Shown here one piece after another: positions 12,466-23,939 of a stretch of 64,000 nt of DNA. The notes under the pieces were generated by a model, which was not told the origin of the DNA, did no database searches, and saw only the letters and a program-made list of their open reading frames with translations. The DNA is from Rhyzopertha dominica. Taxonomy: Eukaryota > Arthropoda > Insecta > Coleoptera > Bostrichidae. Made by a program: the position numbers and the translations under genes. Numbering within the stretch: the stretch's first letter is position 1; each line of letters begins with the position of its first letter. The stretch lies in the NCBI GenBank assembly GCA_025024175.1, contig QCXZ01000041.1, forward strand, positions 40,915,786 through 40,979,785, written 5' to 3'.

Positions 12466-12523
12466 GCAATATTTCGGTTTCAATAAAATGGAGCTTCGAT
12501 ATATTTTGCAAATAATGGTTATA
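12466..12523 (+). pseudogene. Mariner-like transposase fragment
   Basis: The DNA matches 47930-47985 of the decayed mariner-like element downstream: both contain GGTTTCAATAA[A/G]ATGGAGCT, which encodes W/RFQxDGA, the stretch around the second catalytic Asp of mariner-type transposases. The stop codon in place of Gln is shared by both copies. The fragment is cut off on its right by the (ATT)n tail of the neighbouring non-LTR relic, which suggests the retrotransposon landed in an older mariner copy. Confidence 0.55.

Positions 12524-12566
<43 letters not shown>
12524..12566. repeat. (ATT)n microsatellite, poly(TAA)-type tail of a minus-strand LINE
   Basis: About 14 ATT units. On the minus strand this reads (AAT)n directly after the 3' region of the non-LTR relic at 12567-13240, so it is most simply that element's 3' tail. 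Confidence 0.85.
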
Positions 12567-12567
<1 letters not shown>

Positions 12568-13240
12568 ATTTTCCATCTAACGCTTGTGATTGTCCAGTCC
12601 GTTCTCCAGAACTATCGATACTAGTTTTTTTTTTGCCACCCCTTCGCTTGACCTAATTCTGTGCAAAATAAGTCATAAAACATGCCAGCAGCTTATTCTA
12701 TACTAGGGTGAAACAAATTAAATTACGCAGTGTAAATTCAATCGCAGGGGTCGTTAGGAAGACTAACAAATTTTCTGTATACGATTTACAAATGACAAGT
12801 CGATCAAATGTTATACCCAGAGCAGAAACAATGCTTAAATACTTTATGTCCACGCCATCCAAGGTATTAATCGTTAAAACCAACTAGACTTACTGCGGAT
12901 GGCAGAGTTGCTCTTCTTTTAGAAATGTTTAACATAAGCCGATTGTTCGTGCACCATTCTCCTATAGAAACAAGTACTCCTAAACAGATCACTCAAAACA
13001 TGTAAGAGAGTTCGGCATGTCATTTGTAAATAAAAGAAATAGCAAGGGCTTTAAGTTGGACCCCCGAGGAACATAACAGCATGCACTTTGGGACTGTAAC
13101 CGCCATAACTGACAGAAAACAATCTAACAATAACAAGGCCTGATAAAGCTTATTCAGTAAAATCTGTTTAGTCAAGATTCGTTTAAAAAGTATATATTTC
13201 ATTCGTGTTTCACCACTATCATTAAACACCAAGTTACTAA
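12567..13240 (-). pseudogene. Decayed Jockey/CR1-like non-LTR retrotransposon, RT C-terminal part
   Basis: Starting at 13072 the minus strand encodes VPRGSNLKPLLFLLF then TNDMP, the RT signature (V)PQGSxLGPLLFxLFxND with two changes. After a stop and frame change, LGVLVSIGEWCTNNRLMLN and SK follow (about 12885-12985), matching the W..xNxLxLNxxK box. From 12883 down to 12698 comes NTLDGVD, ALGITFD and a YTEN segment, the LGIxxDxxL thumb region. The YADD catalytic box that belongs between the first two blocks is missing, so part has been deleted. The element ends in the (TAA)n tail. It is dead and 5'-truncated. Confidence 0.8.
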
Positions 13241-14758
13241 TATTAGCATAAGTAGGTAAATCTGTACAAAGTGGATTAGAAAAACTGATCTGTAATTATA
13301 AACATCAGCAGCATCAGGATCAGAACATGGGACCAAAATGTACTGGAGTCGCTAAAAAATACGAAATACCTCAAATACATTATGCTCTGTGGGTCATCAA
13401 ATGTTACAACTGTAGATATTGTCTATAATCTACTTACTTACTTATACTTAGTTGCCTAAATTTATATTAAGACTGTTGAACGTACTGCTTAAATACATTC
13501 GATTGAGCTTTTACTTGTATACGAATAATTCTAGATTGATTCGGATTATTACTGCTCCATTCACTATAGGTCTTATGCAATTATTATTTCGTTGTCATGT
13601 TCTAAATAATTTGATTAGTATATCAAAAGGAAAGATTATGTTTCACCTTCGTAAAAGAGTGGACAGACTGCCTTAACATTTTCAGTCATTAAAAAAGCCA
13701 TTCGGTTTTAATATAACATGTATTACATAAACTGGAATAATTCTGTTGTCGCAAATTATATACCTGCGATCAAGACCTGTTTATTTCACACACCGATATA
13801 AAAAGCTGCAATAGGGCTAGTTATGAAAAATAAATTTCTAATTGAATTTTTATTTCAATAAGTAAAATATAAAATAAATTCTACAGTAGTAACATTTTTA
13901 ACCTGTGCAAGTTGTAAACTGCGCTGAAAACTTCAAGATTGTATTAGTTTATTATTATTTAGTGCATAATATAAGTACCTACAATATGTACGAGTTGAAG
14001 TACTGCTTAATACTTTGAATCTCATGAATAAAAACAAGGGATCTCTGCCCACTAACCAAGCTTAATCAAGTTACATTGACACCTCAAACTATCATTCAGT
14101 AAAAAAGCATTTTAATATTATTTTTTTACAAAAAGAGGGGTATATTGATACATTATTTACTATCGGATGTGTTAAAGGAACCACAGTCTTCCGCTACATG
14201 AACTATAAATTGACTTTAGCTGTGGTAGAGACCGCAGTAATTTTTGCATCTGCTTACACATTTTCAAACATATTGTATTCACAGCGGTACACAACTAATT
14301 GACTATGGCTGTTGTATAACTTGTTCTGTAGTTTTCCTTAGCCAGTTTAAATTATTTTTCTGTTTGATACGAAGCGTTGTCATAAAAATATGTGTGAGTC
14401 TCCCAAACATAATACTTTTTCGCAAACCCACATTTGAAATAGCAGGGCGGCCGCGCGTTGTGATGATAATTATCTGATTTTTTTTAATAAAAAGTCATAT
14501 TTGTATCTTTATTTTTGTTTTTAGCATTTTTTGCATTTCGCGTGTAATATTATCCATCATTTGCTATCACCGCCGTTTGGCAATCTACATGATTATAATG
14601 AATCACTTTGCCAGGCGTGTTTATTTTCCACTTTTGGAGAAACTGTAGTCTCGCAATAAAGTATAAGCTGTGTGTATAAACATAAAACACATTCAACAAT
14701 CATTAAATACTATAAAAGGATTAAAGTAGCTCAACCTTTTATCAAACTACCAGCACTT
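13241..14758. other. No gene seen
   Basis: AT-rich. A small CG-rich word, GGGCGGCCGCGCGTTG, stands out at about 14444-14460 and may be the end of an old element, but no partner was found. The open frames at 13452-13676 and 14244-14477 have no recognisable motif. Confidence 0.5.
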
Positions 14759-14974
14759 TGGATGTAAGGGTCCAGAATTTGATAGGTGTTGGTTTTAACA
14801 GCTTATTATGGTATAAAATATGCCTACACAACCATCACTACACACAAAACCGCAAAATTTTTATTAACGTTTAAATAAATCAAGCACATAATTTGTTCTA
14901 AAGAGAGATGCTAGAAAACGATACCCTGGGATGAGCCTAGTTGTTAACGTAATAAATCATAAATGGGGTAAGTA
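14759..14974 (+). repeat. Dispersed repeat family R1, copy A (truncated)
   Basis: It shares with copies at 50650-50935 (plus) and 31330-31600 (minus) the landmarks GTTGGTTTTAA[C/T]AGCTTATTA, GAAAACGATACC, a GATGAGCCTAG-like word and GGGGTAAGTAT at its end. Identity is moderate with small gaps, so these are old copies. Copy A stops at the TA that borders the next element, while copies B and C continue past the same point. Confidence 0.75.
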
Positions 14975-16683
14975 TCCCGCTAAACATAGTATATATCAGA
15001 AACATTTCAAATCTTCAAATGTATTGCATAAATGAAACGTTTGGGAGGTACATTTAGGTAATGTTTCGGTAATATGCATTTTGAGTACATACTGATTTGC
15101 AACGTATCTGCAATGTTCGTTATTTGCGCTTGAGGAACGTTTCTGCAATATGACATAAACTTAACATTAACATAACTTTCTTGAGGTATGTTACGTATAA
15201 CATAGGTATGCATCACATTCAAAGATAACATTAAGGATTGAGCCCGAAAGAGAAAAAAGGATATGAAAGATCTGTCTCAAATAACGATAGGAAGCGAACC
15301 ATCTACTTTTGCAAAACAGAACCACTTACTGAATATTTAGAGAAAAATGAATGTTTATCTCATTGACAAAAGATTTAACTAGACCCTCAAGTATTTTCAA
15401 ATAAATATTCTTACTATTTTGTTGAAATTATTACTAATTGTGAGGTCTACATCACAGATTATATTTGACTTTTTACAAATTTTAGTTGTTATTATTATGT
15501 CGGATAGATCCTACTTATTTCTACACGACCGACGTTTACTATTGGAACATTCTTGTTGCCATAGTGCTGTGATTGGCAACGTAGCAAACAGTTGGTAGCG
15601 GCGCGGCGTGTTCTGATCGCACAAGGAGCAGGTGCAGAACACAGAGCGGCAGAGATTGACATAACCTGCTTAGCGTAAAGTGTTGTGTTTTTTGGTTTTG
15701 GTCAGTTTTATGGCAGTTTAGACCATAAGAAATCAGCCCGTGGCATGTAATGTGGCATGGAAGGTAAGCGTTTTTCGGATAGTTCCCATATTTCATATAC
15801 AGTGCTGTATCTGGTTGGCAGAAGTAGTTATAAAAATTACTTTTGAAGACGGTTACAGAAAATATTTCATTGTAAATTAATAGTAGTGTTCATGAACAGA
15901 AAGGAAAAACAATTATGCAAATTACAGAACTTGCATATAATAAAAGTAAAAAACTGCTAAACAATAAAAAATTGCTGATCTTTCTGATGCAGACTTCCAA
16001 ACTGAGGTTTCCACGTGGCTTCGTCAGGCAACACCGAGATATCAGAGATCATAGTAACAGCATAAGGGATATGGCCAATTTGTAAGTATATCTACACCAC
16101 AATGTTGGTTTTACTTTTAATAATTTTTGTTTAGGTGAACAGTTTGAAGATTCTGAACTTACGAATGTAGTTTACCTATTAAATTTAATGCAGTGTATGC
16201 CGTATGGATTGCTGTTGTTTGTTTTATTTACTTCGCATCTGATGCTGTTATATTTTTGTTTGTGTATATATATGTAACTACATTCTTATAATTTCTTATT
16301 TTACACATATTGTTTTGTCTACTTATTATGCTTAGATTATGTAAATTATTATTGTGTATGCACTTATGTAAACACTTCGTTTTCTTGAAAAATAAATTGT
16401 ATATTTAATTAGTAACAATTAATATTAATAAATACCCCAAATACAGTTTCAAATACGTTGTTGTAACGTTTAAAAAAGTACATATTGTAAACATATCATA
16501 AATATAGACTTTAAAATGTTTCGTAATGTTTCTTTTGTAACATTTCAGTGAAACATTCCTGAGGTAGGACATCTTCACAAACATAAATATTCATGAAACA
16601 TTCCTGCAGCGAAATACGAAATGTTACAATATTACATTGCCTGTTTCAGATATGTTTCTGATACCGAAAATTGTTTAGTGGGA
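14975..16683. mobile_element. TIR element with TA target duplication, family not recognised
   Basis: The ends are inverted: TCCCGCTAAACA at 14975 and, on the minus strand from 16683, TCCCACTAAACA; both continue to a shared TATCAGAAACAT, giving TIRs of about 31-32 bp. TA precedes the left end (14973-14974) and follows the right end (16684-16685). Inside each end are repeated words such as GGAACGTTTC, GAAACATTCCTG and TTGAGGTA, like transposase-binding subterminal motifs. The 1.7 kb interior has no intact transposase. Two spots look exon-like: a GC-richer block at about 15530-15760 ending in a GTAAGC donor-like site, and an open stretch at about 15970-16025 (LSDADFQTEVSTWLRQA) followed by GTAAGTAT at about 16080. 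It may be a non-autonomous or decayed DNA transposon. Confidence 0.7.
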
Positions 16684-16685
16684 TA

Positions 16686-17479
16686 TAATGTTTTAAAAAT
16701 AAATAAATTATTCGAGAATTGGTTTCTTTTTTCTTACGATATCCTCTGAGCTTCTACGTCATACGCCTAGCCTCGTTGCGAGGGTGGTTTTCTAGCCTCT
16801 GTTTGGCGCCTAATCTTTATACAGAATAACTTAAGTTATATTTGACATAATGCCGTTTCGTTTGCGCCATTAGGTTTCTATGACTAACACAAAATTAAAA
16901 TTTTGTGAACTAAATCGCTGCTCCTCAAAGATTGAATTTATGTAACTACTTAGCATTTCCAGTAAAATAATTGAAGATCGAGAGTTATGAAAAGGCTGCT
17001 GTTGGATCCAGGGCTGTTGTGCCATTGCTGCAAGTAAGCTTACCAGTGTTAACGAAAATATGATGGATAAAGACGTATATTTGTTGATTTTGAGAGACTT
17101 TTGATAAAAGCTGTTTTACGGGAAGCACTTTTAAGGTATGCTTGCTTAAGGTAAGCAAAATTCACTGGTGAAGTTTGGCTACGTAATCATGTATCACCTA
17201 AATAGAAATTTAATTGTTTCTCTTGAAACAAAAGAAGGAAGTATGCAAAGTAAAGTTTTGTAACATATTATTGCAGGAAATAAAAAAATAAAGTAGAGCT
17301 TGACAGTATCTGCTAATTCACAAGATTCTTCAAATTACCCATATCTACTCCTCGTAGCTCAAGAAATTTGTTTAACTTCGACCAACGTAAAGTTAAATTG
17401 AAGAACGTGATAACAATTTACTTAATTACTGAAGATCTACCAATTATACATTCCAACAAGTACCATCACAATTCCTCCT
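16686..17479. other. No gene seen
   Basis: AT-rich sequence without a recognisable exon or element end. If the TIR element was inserted into repeat copy A, the missing rest of that repeat should begin here, but it could not be recognised. Confidence 0.5.
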
Positions 17480-17960
17480 AGAAAACATCAAGGAAGATAC
17501 ACAAGGAGTGCACCCCAAGCACTTGCAGTTTCACCGGCACTCATAAAGTGAAACCTCGGACAGGAATTCCAAAAATTCCTAATCAGCTCCGACTGACAGC
17601 AAAGCCGCCGTCAATCCCACCCCGGGGTTACTCAACCCGACCCACACCATCATCCAGGTAGCATCCCCGTACCTCTTCTTCGTCTATAAACCACCGGCCG
17701 ACCAGGTTCCCAGGCATTTGCTGGTAAAACACGGTCACCTCCAGCGCGTTTCACCCAGAGAGTAGGCTACTTCCACTTCCGAGGCGGAATCCGTGGCGCG
17801 TCCTCGGATTGTTTGTACTTTCTCGCGGTGCCCGGAGGTCACGGCTAAGAGTGCCGCGTTTCGGTAAGGTTATGTCTGTTGGTGTGGTGAGGACTCGTAG
17901 CTGCTGAACCGCGGATTTTGCACGCCGATGTGATATGGGTGGAGATGGTGCAGTTGCAGT
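17480..17960. other. GC-rich island of unknown origin
   Basis: This block is markedly richer in G and C, and in CG dinucleotides, than its surroundings (for example CACCCCGGGGTTACTC, GGCGCGTCCTCGG, GTGCCCGGAGGTCACGG). The minus strand is open for about 75 codons through the middle with Arg/Ser/Pro-rich content but no ATG and no recognised motif; another minus frame carries a stretch rich in charged residues (GHREKVQTIRGRATDS). It may be a promoter/CpG island with a 5' exon, the GC-rich part of an unlisted transposon, or transferred DNA. The ATG-initiated frame at 17870-18106 is Ser/His-rich and not supported. Confidence 0.5.
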
Positions 17961-18529
17961 TTGGATGGACAGTTATGACGATGGTGAGTTGTTGCATTCT
18001 TTTGATCTGAAGAAAAGTTAAGTTGGGATTGTATTGAGCATTGGGTTTTTTTGGGAGTCAGAGGTGATATCCACTTGTAGAAAAAATAAAGAAGAGTTTG
18101 AATCAATTATAGAATCAAAAGAACACCATTTCAATTTGTATCTTATAAAATGAGATAAAACTCTCGGCTTTTACGAGTAGGTTAATTATACATGCAATTT
18201 TGTCTAAGAAATAGGTACATCATGTTTGTGTTTACGTTATTCACGAGCTTACTATTTAGTAAAACACATTAAAAATTCATAGTGTTGGTGAGAATCAAAT
18301 GAACAAAAAATAAAAAAAATCTAGTAGGACAATACAATTAAAAATTTTTAATACGTAAAGCAAGTCAGAGTAATCCAAATACTAACTATGAATGGGTAAG
18401 GTATTTTTATTTTATTATTTTTTCATTTACGTAATTTATAGTGTTTCTGAATCACAGTCATAAATCCTAACTATTCTATCACAGACAACGCTGCGTGCGT
18501 AGTTATTGCGATGTACTGTTTCAGAAAAT

Positions 18530-19200
18530 TTAAAAACATTATGAGTACGTTTACAAGGAACCCTTAACGATAACAAAGACAATTTTCTACGAAATTTTAG
18601 TGTTGGTAGACCAAGAAGTTGTAATCTATTTCGTTTATTAATATTATCATAACTGACATTTACTTCAATGACTGATAGGAAGGAGACTACACTACAGTAT
18701 TATAAATAGCTACGTACTAAAAGATATACAAAGCTATTGAATTTCAAGTCAAAAACATGATTATTGAATCTGATCATAAGTTCTAACATAGAAAAACTTT
18801 TTTATTATATTTTTATCCTGCCAAAAGTAATTCCCAAATCATTTATTTTTAAAACAAGCTTTGATGTAATGTTATTCTCATAATAATTATGAAGGATAGA
18901 ACTATGAGAGACCAAAACTAATGACCTTACTCTAAGGTAATTTTCATCACATTATTTGAGTAGGAAATTTATCTCAAATGGGTTTTCAGAATAGTTATTA
19001 CTCGATTTAACCGTATGAAAGAATTGTAATTCATAGCATACAAAACTGCTTTATAGAATTTTAAATTACATCTGATGTTGGTAAAAATGGATAACAATAC
19101 TGGTCCTAGGTAGGAACCTTCCGACACTCCGATGTTACATATGTGGGCCGTGGGGTTACACTCCACATTGACATTTTGCGCGCCCTACAATAATATGTCG
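18530..19200 (-). pseudogene. Decayed Jockey/CR1-like non-LTR retrotransposon fragment
   Basis: The minus strand near 19070-19130 encodes GVSEGSYLGPVLLSIF, a degraded GVPQGSxLGPxLFxIF reverse transcriptase motif, followed by a region where YADD has become YAMN. Further on, LKINDLGITFG (about 18830-18860) matches the xKDLGIxFD thumb motif. The last part, about 18530-18655, is open and reads YDNINKRNRLQLLGLPTL then KFRRKLSLLSL, the RLxLLgLPTLxxRR block near the C-terminus of these proteins. Stops and frame changes separate the blocks. It is an old, dead copy. Confidence 0.75.
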
Positions 19201-19429
19201 CACCATAAATTTGCCAAATTTGTAAATTTTTATAAATTTATTGTAATTCACTAGTGCAACTTATTGAAACTATCACACCATCAGCCAAATAAACGGCAAA
19301 CGTATTTGTTTATGAAGATGTAAAAGTTATTCCTTTGCTTTGCATACATTTTCTGAACTGAATGCAGTAAGGATAATAAGAGTAGCATGTATTGCAACGG
19401 TTATTAATACCTTAATATAATAATTACAC

Positions 19430-20125
19430 TGGTAATGATAATAATAACTTTATTATGCTCATCTATAATGAGCAATACATAAGATATACCAAAGATTATA
19501 ATATAAATATATAAAAAATGCAAAACTGCTGAACACTTAGTACCTTTCCTTGCTCAATTATGCATAAGAAACACAGGTGAAATATAATGTACCAGAAAAT
19601 TTTGTTAGCTAACAAACATACATCTACTATTTACCACGGCATGGTAGGAGCAACGGCATTTAGGAAACGGCACATACAATAAACCGTTGTCATACAAATT
19701 TCAAATAGGAATATTAAAAGAACTTTACCAATACAATAATTCGAATCAATCAAACCATTAGTTACCTCATGTATAAAACATTATTTGTAAAAATCTCCAG
19801 AATTTTGCAATAAAAAGAACGATTCATACCTAATTGCAAGCTTAGCATCATACAAATAAACATTCATTTTTTTCAATTCAAATTTAACAAATCATGCTGA
19901 ACTGATTTACTTGACCAACGTGCGTCAGAAAATAGGCAAGCATTATATTCCAATAGAAACGAACAAGAGGGCTGTGAAGTAATAAAATCGCCTTAATGTC
20001 CTAAAAATCATATGTCTGTCTTTTCAAACAACCCAGCTGTCTACTACTTTTGCCAATGATAACATCGTAGTGAACATGGACAGACAGTTTACCATCTAAG
20101 ATTATCTCAAATTTTTAAAACATCG
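19430..20125 (-). pseudogene. Second decayed non-LTR fragment with its 3' end
   Basis: From 20118 leftwards the frame gives KFEIILDGKLSVHVHYDV, matching the xxLGIxLDxKLSFxxHIxxI segment after the RT core, followed by SRQLGCLKRQTYDF and, after a stop, HSPLVRFYWN, equivalent to LGFIxRxTxxF and LVRSxLEY. The fragment ends near 19440 in AATAAAGTTATTATTATC on the minus strand, a common 3' end of such elements. It is distinct from the RT-containing fragment at 18530-19200, which overlaps it in protein content (both carry the thumb region). Confidence 0.65.
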
Positions 20126-23100
20126 ACAATAGCATAGGATTATTTTTCAGTATGTAATGAGGAATATAAAAGATTTTTTAATTAATAATATAAATAATAA
20201 CTAATTTCATACTATTTAGATCGCACCAATTTTATATTTTCACTATACAATACTATAGTTATGATTTAAATTAACACGCAAATCTAATGGTGCTGTTATG
20301 AATTGTGGTTACTCGTCTAGGTTTACACATGTATATTCCATTATGGCAGAATTAACAAAAACACGTTCTTTATTCATCCTTATGCCTTATTTACTATAAA
20401 GAATAGCGTTTCGTCTTACATTGTAAAAATATAAGGAAACCAGATAATACTACTAGGCAGATCTAACTATTTACTTGCCGATTAGTAATGTTTATACAGC
20501 GTGAACAGTTTCTGGATAACGAAAATTCTTGCGATTTTGACAAGTACGATTTGCCCGTCATAGTGAATAATCGAATAGCGAACTTGAATTTATACCATTA
20601 TTGTTTGCAGAGCACAAATGCAAGTTGATTTCGTCCACATTGCATAGATACCAAATAAGTAACTAAGAAGTAATAATTTTCTTAATATAGGTAATATAAA
20701 ATAATATATTACCATACTTCTGTCAACGTTACCAGTTTGTCTGTTAATTCCGCTTATAATGACTATAGACAGTAGTTGGTTACACGCGATCACTATTTTT
20801 AAGTTTTTTCTTATTCTAGCAGGAGCTCGTTAGATGTAGCTAAAGAGGGTATTTTAGGCCGTTAAATTTAATGTTTATGTTTAGATAGATTACACAAAAT
20901 TGAAAATGCGCCTCATGTTGCTAATGATTCTTTGGCATAATAGTAATAGTTCTCACTTTGTGCGGGAAAACAAGCTTGATTGGTGATATCAGTTAATTTC
21001 GGCACTTGAATCAGATCATCAGTCGTGCAAAAACGTTTCTTTCGCGAATTATTTATCTTACGTAGAATATTAGATCTCGCGTTCATTAACCACAAGCGAA
21101 AAAGTATTTTTATAGTTACCTGTCTCTAAAAACAAGTGGCATTATTATTGTGTGTGCAACTTAAGTATTTCTTTGAATGAATACATTTCCTGCCATTCCT
21201 ATTAATTAGCGTATTGTGCTCATTACTTTTTCTACTTACGTTTCCGCAACAATAAACTAATTGCCGGCATATAAGATGTCATTTGAATATTTACCATACA
21301 AGCTTTATTATATTTTCAAAGTTTAAAAGTAAATAAACGTAACGCTTGGTTTGCTAAATATACATGTACTAAGAATTAACCTTGTTTATTGATATATAGG
21401 ATCCATTCTTGCATTACCTTTAAATTATGAGTTCCTGCACGAAATATCAATATTTATTAGGGCATCATTGTGGGAAAATGTCTACAACGTTGCATTAGCT
21501 GTAAGACATCTTCAATCCATTAATCATTTCAGTAGCTGTCAGGTGCTCAANGAAAGGAAGCTAAGTAAATCATAACACAAGTATTACATCTTACAAAGAA
21601 ATATGTATAGGCAAGCAGAATTATACACAGAAGAACGTGCATGAACGTGCATTATCGTTTACAGAAATACAGTTTTGAACTTTCACTGAAATTGACAAGC
21701 ATGTTTCCTTCATGGAGAAGAACCATTTGGATGTATTTAGGTCACAGGCTCAGGTGTTTATGGCTTGCACTTACATTACTTTACAATGTGGTACGTTCTT
21801 TAAAAAGATTGCCGCCTTGGACCCTCCGTATACCTGAGCTAGTCGAAAAGTATTATAACATTAACATTTGAATAAGTTGCCGTAGCAAGATACATCTGTG
21901 ATGGTACATGGTGATCGGGTTACGAAATTCTGTAGGTTTTGATAGTTTTACAAGAAATTCGCTTGTTCCAGATGCTACACTGTTAAATTGTTGAATTGAT
22001 TGAATTAATAGGCAGTGTAGTTGTCTTCAGGTAGAATTTTTAACTAGATTACCCAGCACTACCTGTAAATGAAGGAAACCTTAAATAGAAAGTGAAGTGT
22101 TTAGTTTTCTCACTTGAGCTTGGTACTGTAACAACCTCGTTAATATTTGCACAAGCTATAATGTATAATTAAAATGTAAATACGGCCTAAGGTACGCTTC
22201 GTACGCGCTCTTCCTAAGTATTAAGCGGCACAGGAATTCAGAATTTAGGGGAGGAAGCGAACTATAATTCTAAATTCTACAATAAATGCTTGCTAGTCTT
22301 TAAGAAGATACGAGGTACAAATTAACTGCTTTAAACTGCAATCAGTTTGTAAATGCTTTCATAACAAAACTTGTCGAACATTTCCCGTAACTAGGTGACT
22401 TATGAAGCCAAAATAACAATTTGTTTAAACTAGTGAACTTCTACATTAAGTTAGTATTCTGTCAAATAGCAATGGTGGTTACCTACAAAGGTATTCATAT
22501 TTGTTTCTCAAGTGAAAGCTTTCAAAGCATTTATTTTTAAGCACTATTAAACTACTATCTTCAACATAACTAAGATGCATTATGGAAAATTACAAATTAT
22601 GTAAAAACTACAAATTTTCCTGCAATGATCTGACCTGACCTGTGACAATTCGTCTTGTGTTCGGTAATATGTAATTTCAAAACGGTAAAATTTAAATCAA
22701 AGATTTAAATATAAAAAATTTGCTAGTGATATGAGATACTGAAATTTTATTTATAATAATGTACAAATTTGTTTTGTGGATGAAATTTACAACTTTTTGT
22801 TCATCAAAATGCATGAGTTCAGTTTGTTTTGGTCCTTTTGGTGGTACTTCAATTCTAGTTCAGGTATTGTGAAAAAAAAATGTTGCTCCGTATCCTTGGC
22901 ATTTGTTTATTGAATATTAAAAAGATACTGCCAGCAAACTCAAGAGTTTTTAATTGTGTTGTATCTTTAACGACACTTTACATATGTATCGTGTGCACAT
23001 CGTAAATTGTTTAAATATAAATTCACAACTGCATTGAGTACCTACCTTTAAATAAAACTATATACGGGTTGTTCAGCAACTCAAGGGCAATAGTGAATTT

Positions 23101-23930
23101 ACATATTCCAGTGACAAAATTTGATTTACTGACGAAGCATGCTTTAAGAGTGATACGTAGAATAACAAGTAAATTTGCGCTCGCCCACACAAGGAAATCT
23201 CCACTTGACCAGAGAAACAAGCCTCTGATGGCGTTGTTCCAGTAGGTAGTAGGTTCCATATGTATTTCTATTTGAAAAATCTACCTAAACTTTTTTCCGG
23301 AAATCACTGCCAGAATTATTTAATGATATTCCACACTGCATGTGAAATAGGGTTCCATCACTCTCAAGCGTTCGGGGTTTTCCATTATTCGAATGTCTCA
23401 GTTTCGCGTTAATAATAGAGATGGCGATTTTGAGCAACTTTTACATTAGAATTAAACAGATATGCTGTATAAATGATTAAAGTAACTTAAAATTTTAATG
23501 TGTTCATATCTACAGATGGATCCATTTAAGCATATATGTTTGTTAGCAGTTCTTGTAACATAATTATTTCAAAAAAAGTACATCAAATCGCTTTTTTAAT
23601 GCTCATAAAATGCTCGATTAATAGTGGTCTTTTTTTTTGAAAATAAGGCGTGCCCAAACTTTGAACATGACGTAACCGATTTTTTTTTATTGAGAATCCT
23701 ACTTTTTTTACTGAATATTCTTAAAATGCACATCAAGCTATATATCACTATCAAATTTTTACTTCTTATTATTTTGAAGGTCAATAAAATGCATGCAAAT
23801 TGTCAGAATGTTGTACAAATTTCTCTCCACCTAATTCCAAAGTTCAATTATTAAGTTTTTAGTTTAAATTCTATTGTAGTTCGCTGATTTCCAATTTTCC
23901 AAAAGTCTTAAAAATACAGGTAATCTGCTT
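20126..23930. other. Long AT-rich stretch without a supported gene
   Basis: No exon, RNA gene or transposon motif was recognised in 3.8 kb. Open frames at 20590-20793, 21641-21871, 23023-23259, and the opposed pair at 23596-23854, carry no family signature and are compatible with chance. One ambiguous base is at 21551. Confidence 0.5.
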
Positions 23931-23939
23931 GGTTCTGTT

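Noticed and set aside
15539..15796. 85-codon minus-strand frame in the TIR element
   Set aside because: His/Cys/Leu-rich without a family pattern; more likely the shadow of a GC-rich block of the element.
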